Assembly (NCBI GenBank): GCA_016584305.1
Contig: JACEEZ010003458.1
Coordinates: 142,501 to 206,500, forward strand
Length of the DNA stretch: 64,000 nt
Reading direction: 5' to 3'
DNA from: Chionoecetes opilio
Taxonomy: Eukaryota; Arthropoda; Malacostraca; Decapoda; Majidae
Shown here piece after piece: positions 1 through 12,036 of this stretch. The notes below the pieces were generated by a model. It saw only the letters and a program-made list of their open reading frames with translations, was not told the DNA's origin and did not search any database. A program made the position numbers and the translations under genes. Numbering within the stretch: position 1 is the first letter of the stretch; the number at the start of each line of letters is the position of its first letter.

Positions 1-2287
1 TGGTTTATTCAGTTACTTTTTGTGATTTTATGGTTGACAACAGATGGATTTATATTGCAAAGGAAAGATCTGGGCGTGAAGGGGTTAATGTCAGTTTTTC
101 CCATATTTTATGAGGTTAGACAGGCAATGGTACGCTTCCAACTATCTCTATTCGTTGTTCTATCTCTATCTCTATCAGGAGCAGTAACACTAACGCTGAT
201 CCACAAATTACTATCGCTTGATAACTTTCAGCAAACCGTGACTATATAATAAAGAGCGGTCACAAAGGTGTTCTCAGCCCAGTGTTGTGCTCTTCAGATA
301 TATTTGTCATGATTAACAAGAAACAAGCCATGATTGATTGATTGATTTAATGCCAAAAAAGGGGGAAATGTGCCAGACATCAGAGGTCATAATATTTATT
401 TTTTTAATTATGGCACTATGGCAAATCATAAAAAATAACAAGCCATGATAGGATATTTGAGGAAGGATATTTTGTCTTACACATAGTTAAACATGGCCAG
501 TCTTTTCAGGTTTAGTTTAGGTTCACCCAATTTTGTGACGTCTACTGTTCTGTACCAAACACCTTAAAGACAACTCATACATGACAGTTGCTTAAAATGC
601 CTTGATAGATCTGACTGGCAAAAATAGTGAATCAATAGTGAAAAATCATCAGTTGTCTGAATTGATGCTAGAAAAAGTGCCTTGTAAAATATATGACTAT
701 TCTCTATCTACAAGTAAGTTATGATTAAGATATTCATGCATGCAACTGTTTGGTATTCAGAAAATATTTTATCAGAATCCCAAAATTCATGACTGATGCA
801 AAAAGGTGGTTGAGGTAGGAACATTTACCACTAATAAATGTGGAAAAAGGGGAAAAAAGGGCGGGAAGACAGGTTGCACAGCTTTTGTTTTCTCACATTT
901 TGTTCATGGATAACTTGTGATGTGATAAATTGTGATGTAGTAAACCATTGTAACTAATCAGACTTTATGTTGATGGTACAGCTGTTTTGGGGTACTGTAG
1001 AGTGATCATAATGGAAACAATGTCAACAGTGAAGTCTAAAAGCAAGAAAGTCTCCAGCATGGACCATCAAAGGCTACTAACTATGCTTTCTGAGTACTTT
1101 CCCATGCATAATGTAGAGAACTGATCTTTTTGTTTTAATAACTTCTAGAAAAGCTGTCTGCCTGCAATGCCCTGCGCCTCGAGACATTACAGGGAGTGAG
1201 AGATATCTATAACACACATGCAGGTTACTGGTTACGTGTTTAGACAAGCAAAGTGTCAGCTGGCCCAACAGTGAACGCATAAGCTGCAGGGGAGTGAGGG
1301 GAGGGAGGCGATGCAGTGATAAGCCTGTGACGAAGTAAGGCACCCATGCACCACCACTTCACTTCTCAACATGATGGAGGGAGGAATGAAGGGAAGGACA
1401 GAGCAAGGGGGAAGCTGTAACCATGGTGGGTAAATTTGCAGGAGGGACGTGTGAATATTTTGACTGCTCTCAACTATGTCTATTAAAAGTAACTATTAAA
1501 AGGCATTAACTGTGGAGGACTGGTTATATGGATTTGAGATCTGGCCTTCCACTGTGCTTGCCTCAGTACGGTAAGTGGCCACACCCCCACACCATACCTT
1601 TGTAGGTAACGGGTATTGTGCCTTCAAGACACAGTAAGTAGCGTGAAGTGCCACTGCGGAATACTTGCAAAGAAAAAAGAAAAATACAGTGAGGGTTGAG
1701 ATTGGCAATATCAAGACACACACAATGAATGGTTCAGTGAAGGGAGAATGCTGGGAATGGTACCCTCAACCACCCAAGATGCTGTTAATCTTTACCTTAC
1801 ATTACAACTCTCTCTCCTTATCTTACAACCATCAACATTCTAAGCATTCTCATATCTTCTTGAACTTTAACTAGGCAGAGACACTGAATGTTTTTATCAA
1901 AGCACAAACATCCTCTTTTAACCTTTCTGTTTAGGCCATCACAGTATTTAAAACTAACAAAGAAAAACTGTACAAAACAATCAGTGTCTTGGAGCCATAG
2001 CCAAATAAAAACATCACCTGAAAGTAGCAAAGTATAGACCGTCCTCAAGACACAACATTATAAGGAGAGGCGATGTATAGTTTGCTCCTTCCACAGATGG
2101 GGTCAATGGCTAGCAGCATATAACAGGCACCCTCTGGGAAGGCCTGAGTGTGGGGGGGACAGGACCAGGCACTAAGACACGGCTACGGCGACCCCAGCAC
2201 AAGAGTGGGTGGTAAATGTGTGGTGGAGGCCGGTCCCGCCAGCAACACACTCGGACCTTGGACCACCCCAGGCCAGGCGCTGCTCAC
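1..2287. other. AT-rich DNA, no coding exon recognised (TSG101 intron or flank)
   Basis: I find no convincing coding exon here. The next TSG101 exon (the rest of the UEV domain) was looked for on the minus strand and not seen, so this is probably TSG101 intron. The stretch holds one minus-strand copy of the (ATCA)-tailed dispersed repeat near 330-425. It also holds a word at about 58-88 (GGAAAGATCTGGGCG) that recurs at about 3417-3440. Short open frames here have no recognisable content. Confidence 0.5.
330..425 (-). repeat. Dispersed (ATCA)-tailed repeat, copy 1
   Basis: Read on the minus strand, this carries the words TTTGCCATAGTGCCAT, GTCTGGCACATTT and a GCATTAAATCAATCAATC tail. The same words occur at 7858-7995, 43008-43134, 43303-43418, 43766-43895 and 43919-43983. 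This copy is interrupted by an AT stretch. It is either a SINE or the 3' end of a LINE. Confidence 0.7.
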
Positions 2288-2353
2288 CTTTGAAACGCAC
2301 TGGGATCGTGCCCGCAAGGTTCAACAACTCTCGTTCGATGCCATCATTAAAAA
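2288..2353 (-). CDS. TSG101: TSG101 (ESCRT-I, UEV domain) coding exon 3
   Basis: This 66-nt exon has a TTTTTAG acceptor side and a GTGAGC donor on the minus strand. It enters in phase 1 and, with the G from exon 2, encodes VFNDG followed by RELLNLAGTIPVRFK. The sequence VFNDG...REL.NL.GTIPV is the conserved early part of the TSG101/Vps23 ubiquitin E2 variant domain. In that family the domain binds ubiquitin and PTAP-type motifs during ESCRT-I cargo sorting at endosomes. The exon also leaves in phase 1. The remaining UEV, coiled-coil and steadiness-box exons are expected left of position 1. Confidence 0.88.
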
Positions 2354-3127
2354 CTAAAAATAGAGGTAAAAACTGGGTGATCCTCTGAGTCAACGGGGGA
2401 AAGGTGGTGTAAATGAAGAGGGTAACTTTAGGGGAGGTGAGGTATTGATGGTCATGATTTGAAGCTCAACCATTACACTCAAACTTTCCAACAGTTATGA
2501 TAAAATGAGATTAATTATATGATGAAATACCTTTGGGCAGTACCTGGAATAATGCTAAAGGACTTCCATTAAATACAACCACTGTAGCTTAATGTCACTT
2601 GCTCTTTTTATAGTGCCACAAGAATGAAGGCACGAGCACCTAATAGTTCACTGCCAGACCCACAGGTAGGACCAAGCGGCAGTACAAGCAATACCTAGGG
2701 TGGCATGAGGGTCTCTCGGCTCATATATTATACTTAAGACTTCATAACTTTTACTTACATTACTACTTTACTTACTTAAATAAATACTGAACTTTTAATA
2801 TTAGACTTAACTTGCAATTAAATCACAATAAAAATAATACATATGTTCTTGGCAGAGGTTACTTATACGTATGTTAAACATTAACACAGGCAAGATACTT
2901 ACAGCACTTTTTTTCCTCCAAACATGTACTGTACAAATCGATAACATATGAAAATTACAATTACGTATGATAGTTTCTTATAATTCTTTGACAGTAAGAA
3001 AGATATTTTGAATGGCTTACTTAACCAGTCTTGCATAAACTTTTAAAAACCAAACATTTTACACTTTGCTACAAGAATAAGAAAAAAAGGAACACAAGTC
3101 CTTTTATCCCGCACAGACACGACTCAC
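2354..3127 (-). other. TSG101 intron 2
   Basis: AT-rich intron between exons 3 and 2. Nothing else is recognised in it. Confidence 0.7.
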
Positions 3128-3212
3128 CAAATTTCTCCATCTTGGGAAGGAGTCCGCGGTAATTATGCAGCGCCGTCATCACGTCCATCTTGGTCTTGTC
3201 GCCATTCTGGTA
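3128..3212 (-). CDS. TSG101: TSG101 coding exon 2
   Basis: This 85-nt exon has an AG acceptor after CACTTTC and a GTGAGT donor on the minus strand. It is entered in phase 0 and left in phase 1. It encodes YQNGDKTKMDVMTALHNYRG followed by LLPKMEKF. That corresponds to the segment before the VFNDG motif in TSG101 N-termini, where families read KY.....T..DV...L..Y..L.P....FVFNDG. Both boundary phases fit exons 1 and 3, which makes the three-exon model hard to obtain by chance. Confidence 0.88.
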
Positions 3213-3674
3213 CTGAAAGTGTAACTCAGAATTACCAACACATTAACCCCTGAGGCCCAGAATGCAATTTCTTTTATATTTTGGCTACCATTAAACTAGT
3301 TTGATGACTGTAAGCAATATTCTATAGATATGACCTGTTTGATAACCTTATTCACTAGCTAATTTGGTATATTAAGCTACTTTTCGTAATGACTAACAGA
3401 CGATAATATAAAGAAAAGGAAAGATCTGGGCGAGAAGGGGTTAAACAGCATCAGATGAAACAGTACAGGTATATCAAGACAATGCAAAGGTAGGTAGAAT
3501 AATATTAAGGTTGATAGGTAGAATAATATAAAGTTATGTCATGGGGAAAATAGTGCAGCTACACAGAAGTAAAATTATAAAGTATGTATTGAATATGTAA
3601 TTAAAGTTGAGTGGAAGTATAGGTACCTATAATCTATATCAAGGCAATGCAAAGGTATGCAGAATATAAAAGCA

Positions 3675-3900
3675 GTGTTTTTGTCGTCCAAGGCACCGTC
3701 TTGGATTACGAAGACCACTCCAATAACACTTGCTGAAATGTGTGTTATACTGCTTTGTGATATTGTTTGCAATGTTTTGGACTGATTATTATTTCGGCCC
3801 CTACCAAGCTTGTTGTGTTTTTGTCGCAGAAACCAATCCGTTTTCAATTGCGAGAAAAAACGGTCTTCGTACCAAGACGATGCTTGGACGACAAAAACAC
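3675..3900. mobile_element. Foldback/MITE-like element, 226 bp
   Basis: The left end GTGTTTTTGTCGTCCAAG is the reverse complement of the right end CTTGGACGACAAAAACAC, allowing small differences. Pairing extends inward through the GGTCTTCGTA/CCAAGACG region. No open frame is present. The target duplication is not clear. Confidence 0.65.
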
Positions 3901-3974
3901 GGCTAAAGTTATGACATGGGGGGACAAAAATGGTGCAGCTACACAAAAGTAAAAAAGTAAATCATGATTACAGC

Positions 3975-4078
3975 TGCCCAAATATTTTGAGTGCCAAAAT
4001 ATTTTGTGGCAAAATTTTTTGTGCCAAAAAATTGAGTGCCAAAATTTTTTGAGTGCCAAAAATGTTTGGGTACCAAAA
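3975..4078. repeat. Degenerate tandem words GAGTGCCAAAATTTTTT
   Basis: About six imperfect units of 16-20 bp with the core AGTGCCAAAA separated by T or A runs. The same word array recurs at 45145-45318. Confidence 0.7.
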
Positions 4079-4724
4079 AATCTTAATTATCTCCAAAAGT
4101 AATGATTTGCGACGGAAGCTCATTGAGAGAATGTTTCCTAGAATCCAATAAGGTAAACAGAAACCACACTCCTAATTGTGAAGGGAATTTCGGTCCTAAT
4201 GTAAAATAATACCGTTGTTTCGTGCCCAGGGTTTTTAGTTGTTTCGTACACTGATTTTGAGTTTTTTCGTACATACCTGGTGTCATTTCGTAACTCTAGT
4301 AGTCAAGTTCAAATCTGAGCTGAGTGTACGAAACGACTATGGTTTCATATAGATTACGAAACAACTTTTTGGTGTACGAATCTACCGGTGTACGAAACAA
4401 CTTGTGTACGAACTGACTGCACCCCACTCTGGACACCACGTCATAAATGTCACAAAGGCGATATCACACCCATATAAACCCTAAAAACACCCTTACACCT
4501 CATCCCTAACCTCCTTCACACCTCACACTATCAAATCACAGTCTCAAAACACAAACAAGTCAACACAACGAAGGATAAAACAAACATAAAAGAGTAAAGA
4601 TCATAATGTCAACAAACAGACCACCACTCCCAACCAAACAATGACCTTCTGTTTTACATGAATATCTCTTATTATCTCGCTTCCCTTAAGGTTGTTAGGG
4701 GTGTTACAGGCTTGCCCTACGTAC

Positions 4725-4775
4725 CCTGTTGGCCACCGCCTGCGAGACAACCTGCTCGTGGGCCTGGAGGGACAT
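4725..4775 (-). CDS. TSG101: TSG101 coding exon 1 (start)
   Basis: On the minus strand an ATG in context CCATCATGT opens 17 codons, MSLQAHEQVVSQAVANR. They end exactly at AGG before a GTACGT donor in phase 0. This joins in frame to exon 2 (YQNGDK...). The short N-terminal helix before KY/RY is what TSG101 proteins have, with lengths close to the family norm. Assigning the start rests on this single in-frame ATG; an upstream start cannot be excluded. Confidence 0.75.
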
Positions 4776-5660
4776 GATGGTAGGCAGAAGTGTACTACCT
4801 CGTCCTCGGCCCGTCAGATTAGCACTCCCTCTTCCTCTTCTTCTTGCGTCCTCTGTACCCTTCATGCATAGCTCCTCCTTCTGTTTCCTCTCATTTTCCT
4901 TTTATAATCTTCTTTTATGTTGCTTTATTGCTATTATTTCGTTATTTTTTTGTTTGTGTTCTGCTCTCTCCGCTTTGTTTTCTATGTCTCCTTGCCATTT
5001 CACTGCCTATCTCTCTTATTTCTTCCTTTATTTTACTGTTTTTACTTCAATGACACTGTTTTCATTATTATTTTCTTTATTATTCTACTAATAGGGATCA
5101 TATACTCGTATTTTTCCTATAGTACGCTCTTTCAGAAGGTCATGCATTCTTAATTCATAGGTTAATGTCGATAAATAGTTATTACGGTGACTAAATCGAG
5201 ATATTATGTGAAGCTCTCTGATAATACCTCCATGCCCTCGACTGACTGAAAACATGATGCATACGTGTTTATCCGTAAGTGTCGAGCCACCATTGGAAAT
5301 CTATGGTACGGTAGCTGTAATCATGAGAAATAACAATAAAGTGCGAGGCAACTCTGATGTGATGACTCAGTATTATTCTCAGTAATATGAGTCAGTATCA
5401 TGTGCCTCCTATAACATTGTCCTCAAATCTTTCATATAAAAAAATGTTAGATAAAAGGCTTACCGTACCAACTTATATGCATTTTTTTTATGAAGGAAAT
5501 GTAGAATTATATTTTTTTCTATTTTTTTTCCATTTTACAGATTTTGCGTACTATACCTACCGCGGTACCTATGGTAGAGTACGTACGTAGTAGACCATTA
5601 AATTTTCATTTCATTTGAATTCCAAGATATGAAGAGAGCTTATCTATAGTGACTATTGAC
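4776..5660. other. Intergenic region between divergent TSG101 and DZIP1, left half
   Basis: Pyrimidine-rich to about 5100, then AT-rich. It should contain the TSG101 promoter/5' UTR, but no specific element can be pointed to. Confidence 0.4.
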
Positions 5661-6130
5661 TAGTAGATAGATAGACAGATAGATAGATAGATAGACAGAC
5701 TGACAGATATGATCTTGATTTGAGTCACCCAGCGGATATGCTGTCGGTGAAGCCCTTGGTCCGGATACAGATAGATAATATACAGATAGATAATATACAG
5801 ATAGATATTTAGACAGATAGATAATATACAGATAGATAGTTATACAGATAGATAATATACAGATAGATATTTAGACAGATAGATAATATACAGATAGATA
5901 GTTATACAGATAGATAGTTATACAGATAGATAGTTATACAGATAGATAATATACAGATAGATAGTTAGACAGATAGACAGACAGATAGATAGACATAGAT
6001 AGATATATAGATAGACAGATAGATAGGTAGATAGATAGATAGACAGATAGATAGATAGATATATAGATAGATAGACAAACATACAAGAGAGAGAGAAATT
6101 CCTTTCGAGATAGACAGACAGACAGACAGA
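5661..6130. repeat. Compound GATA/GACA microsatellite with ATACAGATAGATA satellite
   Basis: The array consists of (GATA)n and (GACA)n runs. Between them are higher-order units AGATAGATAATATACAGATAGATA(G/T)TTA.ACAGATAG repeated several times at 5764-5960. Open frames across it are artefacts. Confidence 0.95.
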
Positions 6131-7259
6131 GCTCAGCCAGTCGCCATGGTAACCAGCATCCCAAACAACAACATGCCGTCCGCAGCCTCGCCACTGCGCC
6201 GCCCTACTCTCTTGTCTTCCCATTACCCCTCACCACCCGGCTGTCAGTATACAAGACATGCACAGTATTATAACACATACACCACCGACTCATTCAAACA
6301 TCTTCTTCTTGTGGCCTTTGACGCTTATAGTATCGCTTCATAGGTCCTCTTCAACTTCGTCTCCTTGTTGTCAATTCATACTTGGCTATTTCATTGGGAT
6401 CTTAATATTTTTGTCTTATTTGTGTTTTCTTTTCTCCGTTCATACACATCTCTTTTAACCATAACCTGGACTGTATTTTTTGAATTTTAGAAATTAAGAC
6501 CACAATTTTAGTCTATTTTAACCTCTGCACGTGAATTAGTTAGATGATTAATGTTACAGAAATATTGGTTGTATTAATCTCACCTTTATTGATATATATA
6601 AGAGTCAAAATTACCAGGAAACTTAATGAAGGAATGCAAGATTGATATTCGAAATGTATGAGACAAAATTTGGTTGTGTTTTACTGAGGGACTTATGTTT
6701 TTTTTCTATTTCAGGGTGAAGATCATACAAGAACTATGATTATTAGTACGTGGGATCGGTGAAGTGCTCCATACAGTCATATATTGATATCCAAAGAAGC
6801 TGCATGGCAAGAAGTGTTATGGTGTTAAGATGATAAAAAGAAGAAATAGAAATATATATAAAAAAGTGAGCCCAGTTCTCTTAATATTTACCATGAGTGT
6901 GTTAGAATATGAGAAAGTATGAAATCGACCTGTAGAACCGCATCAGAAAACATTACAAGACGAGAACGAAGAAATCAAAGCTTCTCAGGTGTGCATATAA
7001 GTAAAAAAATGTACAATGATAGGAAGATCAATGAAAATGTGAAAGAAGACCATATAGCGAATAGAAACTGAAGGGAACAACATAAAAACATAAGAAAAGA
7101 AAAAAGCTACAAGAGGCCGTGAGACCTACACGAGGTAAGGCAGAGCTTTCAAGATGGATGCCAAGAACAAGCCAGCCTTCTTCTTCTTCTTGTGACCTGT
7201 GACGCATAGCATTGCTTCATAGGTCCTCTTCAAGCCATAATCCCTCACCCCCCAGCACC
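6131..7259. other. 5' flank of DZIP1
   Basis: This holds two copies of a CTTCTTCTTCTTGTG(G/A)CCT...GCTTCATAGGTCCTCTTCAA word (about 6301-6355 and 7179-7233). It also holds a minus-strand LINE tail at 7078-7140. An unassigned GC-richer stretch at 6135-6245 contains a good ATG context (GCCATGG) and could be an upstream exon, but nothing in it is recognised. Confidence 0.45.
7078..7140 (-). mobile_element. LINE 3'-tail fragment (TTATGTTC family)
   Basis: Reverse complement of the tail GTAGGTCTCACGGCCTCTTG...CTTATGTT that follows the reverse transcriptase remnants at 42.1-42.6 kb and 50.5-50.66 kb. No coding part is present. Confidence 0.75.
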
Positions 7260-7598
7260 ATGTCACCCTCAGGAGGCTACACCATTCCCCCAGGAGTAGA
7301 ATTCCCCTCCCAGAGACGCGAGCGAATAGACTGGCACAAACTGGCCGCCATTGACCTCCATGACCTGACCTCGGGATGCCCTATTGAGGTGCTGCAAGAG
7401 AATTTGACCCAGGTGGCTTTTTGTGATGTTGAAGTAGAGTTTGACCTTGGAACAGTGGCGGGACAGAGGAGCCTTTTGAAGATGTTCCGCCTCGCCCAGC
7501 TGACGGTGCAGTACCTCTTCCTCTCCCAGGACTTCGTGGAGACGCAGCTGAAGGAGGCGCAGGAGGAGGCCGGGCAGGTGGCTGAGAAGTACCAACAG
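7260..7598 (+). CDS. DZIP1: DZIP1 exon with N-terminal Dzip-like domain
   Basis: The ATG (context AGCACCATGT) opens 113 codons: GVEFPSQRRERIDWHKLAAI, then LEN-type QENLTQVAFCDVE and LLKMFRLAQLTVQYLFLSQ. This is the diagnostic N-terminal domain of DZIP1/Iguana proteins. Those proteins act at the ciliary base in basal-body maturation and Hedgehog signalling (family knowledge). The exon ends CAACAG before GTGGGG in phase 0. The sequence CACCCCCCAG just upstream could be an acceptor, so a non-coding exon may precede it. Confidence 0.93.
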
Positions 7599-8450
7599 GT
7601 GGGGGGGATGAGTTGTTTTCTTCTTTATTGTCGTAGTTTTTATCTCACTTAATTCCTATTTGTCTTACCTTTTATATCACTTATTATATTTATATTACTT
7701 ATTTTAGTTCACTTATTTTGTTGATTTTATTCCGGATGAGGTTTTTTTCTTAATTGTCTCAGCTTATATCATCCCTTATTCCTATTTTGTAGATTTTATT
7801 TCCATGGTTATGTAGTATGTCTTTTCCCTTCACTCCTATCTTTCACATCACCTTTCTTTTCTTCTTATTCCTTTCCCCTTCCCTCACCGTTTCACTCTTT
7901 CTCTGTGACCCCTCCCCTTCATTATGCTTTGCCATAGTGCCATATGACCTCCGATGTCTGGCACATTTTCCCCTTTTAGCATTAAATCAATCAATTACTT
8001 TTCTTCTTCACCATTTCTTCTTTACGTATTGTCTTAGCTTATATCTCACTTATTCTTATTTTGGTGATTTTATTCCGGATGAGGTTTTTTTCTTAATTGT
8101 CTCAGCTTATATCATCCCTTATTCCTATTTTGGTGATTTTATTTCCATGGTTACGTATGTCTTTTCTCTTCACTCCTATCTTTCACATCACCTTTCTTCT
8201 CCTTTCCTCTCCTATCTTCCATCGTTTCTCATAGACTTCACAAGAAAACTGAGTACATATCATATCCTCTGTGTACTATTTAAGCTTTTTTTTCTCTACT
8301 TCATGCACTCCTTGATTAGTAGGTAACTAGTGCTAGGTATACACCGTAGAACTTGATTGATTAGTACTTGACTTCTTGATTAGTAGGTATAACTTGATTG
8401 GTGGGTAGACTGGGTAGTTATATTCATTCCCCTTTGCCCTTCACCCTCAG
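7599..8450 (+). other. DZIP1 intron with duplicated segment around a dispersed repeat
   Basis: A segment of about 145 bp (about 7712-7858, TTTATTCCGGATGAGG...CACTCCTATCTTTCACATCACC) recurs at about 8055-8200. An (ATCA)-tailed dispersed repeat lies between the two copies (7858-7995). The acceptor at 8441-8450 is TCACCCTCAG. Confidence 0.75.
7858..7995 (+). repeat. Dispersed (ATCA)-tailed repeat, copy 2
   Basis: Full-length copy running from CCTTTCCCCTTCCCTCACCG through TTTGCCATAGTGCCATATGA to AGCATTAAATCAATCAATTA. Nearly identical to the copy at 43008-43134. Confidence 0.85.
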
Positions 8451-11176
8451 GTAAAAGCCAAGCTACTGCAGCAAGTGGACCAAGCCAAGAAGATGAAGGC
8501 AACTAATAAGAACATGAGAGAAAACGTCAAACAGATCAATTCCTTCGCCATTGCCAACGGGATATTCCAAGCCTTCCAGTGCCCCCAGTGCTCCAAATCC
8601 TTCTGCAGCAGTGAATTCCTCCAGTCACACCTTTGGAGGAAGCACCCGGTCAGGCAGCCTCCATCACCCTCCCTCAGGCCGCTCCTCCTGCCATGACCTC
8701 CACTGTCAGTCCTGCACATGTCACCTTAGTGCCTTCGTCAGCTACTAATAGGGGTCCAAGCGCCTATGTCCCTCTCCTGCAGACCACCCATGCCCCCTCA
8801 ACCACCACAGAGGTCAAGGTACATGACCCTCCCCCCACTACCACTACCTTTTTGCCCCCTTCAATCCCCATTCCCGTCCCAGCGAAGGTCAATGATGTTG
8901 ATTACTACAGACTAAACGAGGTTGAGAGGAAATGTGATACAATGAGTGACAACTTCTTACGCCTCTTTAGGGAGTTGGAGGAGCAGAAGAGGATTTTGGA
9001 GGCAGACCGCAATAGGAAGCAAGAGGAGGTAAAGAAGGCCTGGGAGGAGAAGAAAAGCATGGAGGAGCATTATGAAGCACAGCTGGAAAAGTTGAGCAGA
9101 CAGGTAGCACAACTCCAGAGCTCCAGTGTGGTTCATATGCCAGCCCAAACAGACAACGATGACCTCCGTGAGCTGGTCAGGAGGCAGGAGGAGGAGGTGA
9201 AGCGATTGCAGGAACAGATTGAGTTCCATGCTGCCGAGAATAGAGTGGAGGAGATACGAGGTCTTGATGATGTTGATGGACTGTCAGAGGAACTTCAGGA
9301 TCTCAGGAGACAGCTTCATCAACAGGAAAGAACGCACAAGAATTCACTGAAGGAAATGCAGAAATCCCTTCAGAAGAGCTACGAGAAGGCCTTGAATTCA
9401 GAAAAGGATAAACTTAGGGATATGATGAAGGACATTGCCCATGAGGAGACAGCAGTGACCGTCATTCCACACAAGCCTCCACCATCGCCAAAAGCAAACA
9501 AGTCCAAAAAGCCACCACCACCAAACTTAGCCACAAAGCCTTCAGGCATAACTCACGTGGTGGAGTCCTTACCCTCCACTCCTCAGCCACGGCATCCAGC
9601 ATCCATGAAGGAAGGTGCAGGGACGTCCAGGCCTCACCCCAGACCCACCTGGGAAGTGCAGCCACACCACATGGAACCTGAGGACACAGAGAGTGAGTCA
9701 GAAGTCTAAGAGTGACACAGACACCTCCTACTGGAATCAGAGTAACCTGAAGGTGAAGCATCTCCAGATCAGCAGTTCGGGTGTGGAAAAGGACAAAGCA
9801 CAGAACACAAGTAATCAGAGGAAAGATTCTACACCCACACCTGACGAATCCTCAAAGGAGTCAATGGAAGAAGAGGAAAGCCAGACAGAGAGTGAAACAT
9901 CCTCAGAAATGCAACATCTGGATGCCTTACTGAGGGACAACCCACAGCTCTGGGGACAGATGAAGGAGGCAACAGCTGACGTCCTTACTTCACGTCTTTC
10001 CTCCCTTGGTATTAACTCCTCCTTCAGGGGCATCAAGACCGAGACCCTGACTAACTGCCTCGCCAAGCTGAGGAAGGACAGAAAAACCCTTGAGAAGAAA
10101 CATGAGAACTTCCACAACCTGAGGAAAAGAATAGAAAATGAAGTTAGGGCAAAGGTTGATGACAAAATAGACAATGTTGATGATGCCCCAGACCAGCCTC
10201 TTTCAGGGTCAATCACCGACAACAAGAGGAGGTCATCAGGAATGTTGTCAAGGATGGTGAAAAATGTGCAGTCCAAGGTTAAGGAGCAGTCCAGGGCTCT
10301 CTCTTCATCAGTGTCCATAAAAGGGGGAGCCATGCGATCTGGGGTTCGGGACATCTTCCAGGCAAGCAGTAAGAGTAGTGATGCCGTACAGGTGATATCA
10401 GACAGCCACAGCAAGGTTAAAACTATTTCCCAGGATATCTCAGGCAAGGAAGAAAGCTCAGAGGAAGATGAAGAAGAGGAGAGCACGATAAACTCTGAGT
10501 CTGAATCTAGCAGTGCCAGAGTTGAGGTCCACAATGAAACCATGAACTCAGTAAAGAGGAACCTGTTTTCAAGAGGTCCTAGTGTGGCATCAGGCTCAGG
10601 CACACGCCCCAAGAACAGCTCAGGCTACTTTGACAACAGGACCTACGGGGAGGAGGCAGAGGATGACGACAGTAGACAGGGTGGGACTCAGAGCCAGAAT
10701 ATGAAAACATGAAGGAGGAACCACCTAAGAGAAGCGACAGCCTGCACCTCTCCTTGAATTCCACTGACCTGCACACCACACCAAGGGACACCTGGCACCC
10801 TTCAGGACCTTCAGGAGAGCCACAACCCATTAAGGTGAAGCGGCCAAGCGGGGAGAAGGTTTCCGACCTCACGCGCACAATTGAGCAACAACTGAGTGGC
10901 CGGAAAAAGTCTAAACTAGCTGGAGCGGTGGACATTACCAAGAGCTTTGAGGTGTCTTCAGGGAAAGCCACAGGGAGGGCCAGCACACAGGACTCCTCCC
11001 TCAGCACCCAGGACCTGAGGAGTGTGAGTGAGTCCTCCAATACTATAGGCACCAGTATGTGGGGGTCAGCGGAGGCAGTGGGGAGAAGTGTCAAGCAACC
11101 GAGGCCATCTACCAGCAAGGCCAAAGTGCTCTCCTGGGACTCAGAAGATGACCTGGATATTAGTGACCTTGAATGA
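8451..11176 (+). CDS. DZIP1: DZIP1 large 3' coding exon, carrying three frame breaks
   Basis: Starts in phase 0 after CCCTCAG. It encodes a helical stretch, then a C2H2 finger FQCPQCSKSF...HLWRKH (C157/C160, H173/H178 counting from the first Met). Next comes a long coiled coil rich in E, K, Q and R (about 8900-9450), then the conserved block LLRDNPQLWGQMKEATADVL with LTNCLAKLRKDRKTLEKKHE (10000-10120). Acidic and Ser-rich tails end in DSEDDLDISDLE and TGA. The coding frame changes at 8633-8696 (one base short), 9615-9709 (one base extra) and 10675-10712 (one base short). With these allowed the protein is about 1,020 residues. Either assembly indels or real lesions explain the breaks; conserved coding content on both sides favours assembly errors, but this is unproven. 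Confidence 0.9.
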
Positions 11177-11980
11177 CCTGTGTGTGTGTGTGTGTGTGTG
11201 TAGATGGCTGGCATGTATAACTTTTTCAGACTCATGCAAGAACAATACAGAAAAGTGTGCAGTGTATGACTACTTTTAGAATTATGCTTCCATGTTATTT
11301 ATTGCTTCCAAATCATGATCCAAGTTTAGTACCTTTTTGTCGGTGGATATTGTGCTGTATTTGGTGTTTTTTAGTCATTTATCTGTAGTAATTTGTATGG
11401 GGTTTTTTTGTACTCTTGTTTTTATTCGTAATTTGTACCTATACATTTTATACATCGTAAGAGTTTTCAGTAATAATCTGAATGAATCTTTTATACTTCT
11501 GTAATTTTACTTATAATTTGTATGCTTTTTAAAGTTTTTTTTCTTCAATAATTTGCATTTTTGTATTTTTGTAATATTTTATTTTTTATTTGTATAGCCT
11601 ACTTACTACCTACTTACATTTTTTTTTCAAGAATCTACATTTTTCATACTTTTCTATATTTATATATATTTGCGATTGATATAGCTACTGTATACGAGGA
11701 TTATATAGTTTGCATGAGTACAATATGTATCTAGTCAATGTGAAGCTCTTGATACTCTTAGAAACATGTATACCTGCTACTCACCAAAATGCATTAGGTA
11801 ACTAGTATAATGATAACGCTGCTACGTACCTTTCTGTGGTGTGTAGGCCTATTGGTATGTAAAGCAAGTATATGTTAGTAGATAAGCACTCACGATATAT
11901 ATATATTTCCAAAAATCATAGAAATGATAATTTATATTTTTACGTTGGGTATATTGGTAAACTCAAAATATAACTTGTAA

Positions 11981-12033
<53 letters not shown>

Positions 12034-12036
<3 letters not shown>

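Larger units (their letters stand above)
3213..4724 (-). other. TSG101 intron 1, filled with repeats
   Basis: The intron holds a foldback element at 3675-3900. Its flanks are related to each other: AAAGTTATG.CATGGGG and GTGCAGCTACAC occur at both 3528-3575 and 3902-3953. It also holds a run of (G)AGTGCCAAAAATTTT words at 3975-4078, a copy of the 25.9-26.6 kb inverted-repeat element arm at 4085-4210, and scattered GTACGAAACAACT words at 4211-4425. Confidence 0.7.

Noticed and set aside
5918..6223. Tyr-Leu-Ser repeat protein on the minus strand
   Set aside because: Translation of the GATA/GACA microsatellite.
7817..8326. 169-codon plus-strand frame in the DZIP1 intron
   Set aside because: Made of the duplicated T-rich intron segment and the dispersed repeat; not conserved coding.
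8648..8676. A 29-nt 'intron' with GT...AG ends that would repair the first DZIP1 frame break
   Set aside because: It restores frame arithmetically, but 29 nt is far below known animal intron sizes; a one-base indel is simpler.
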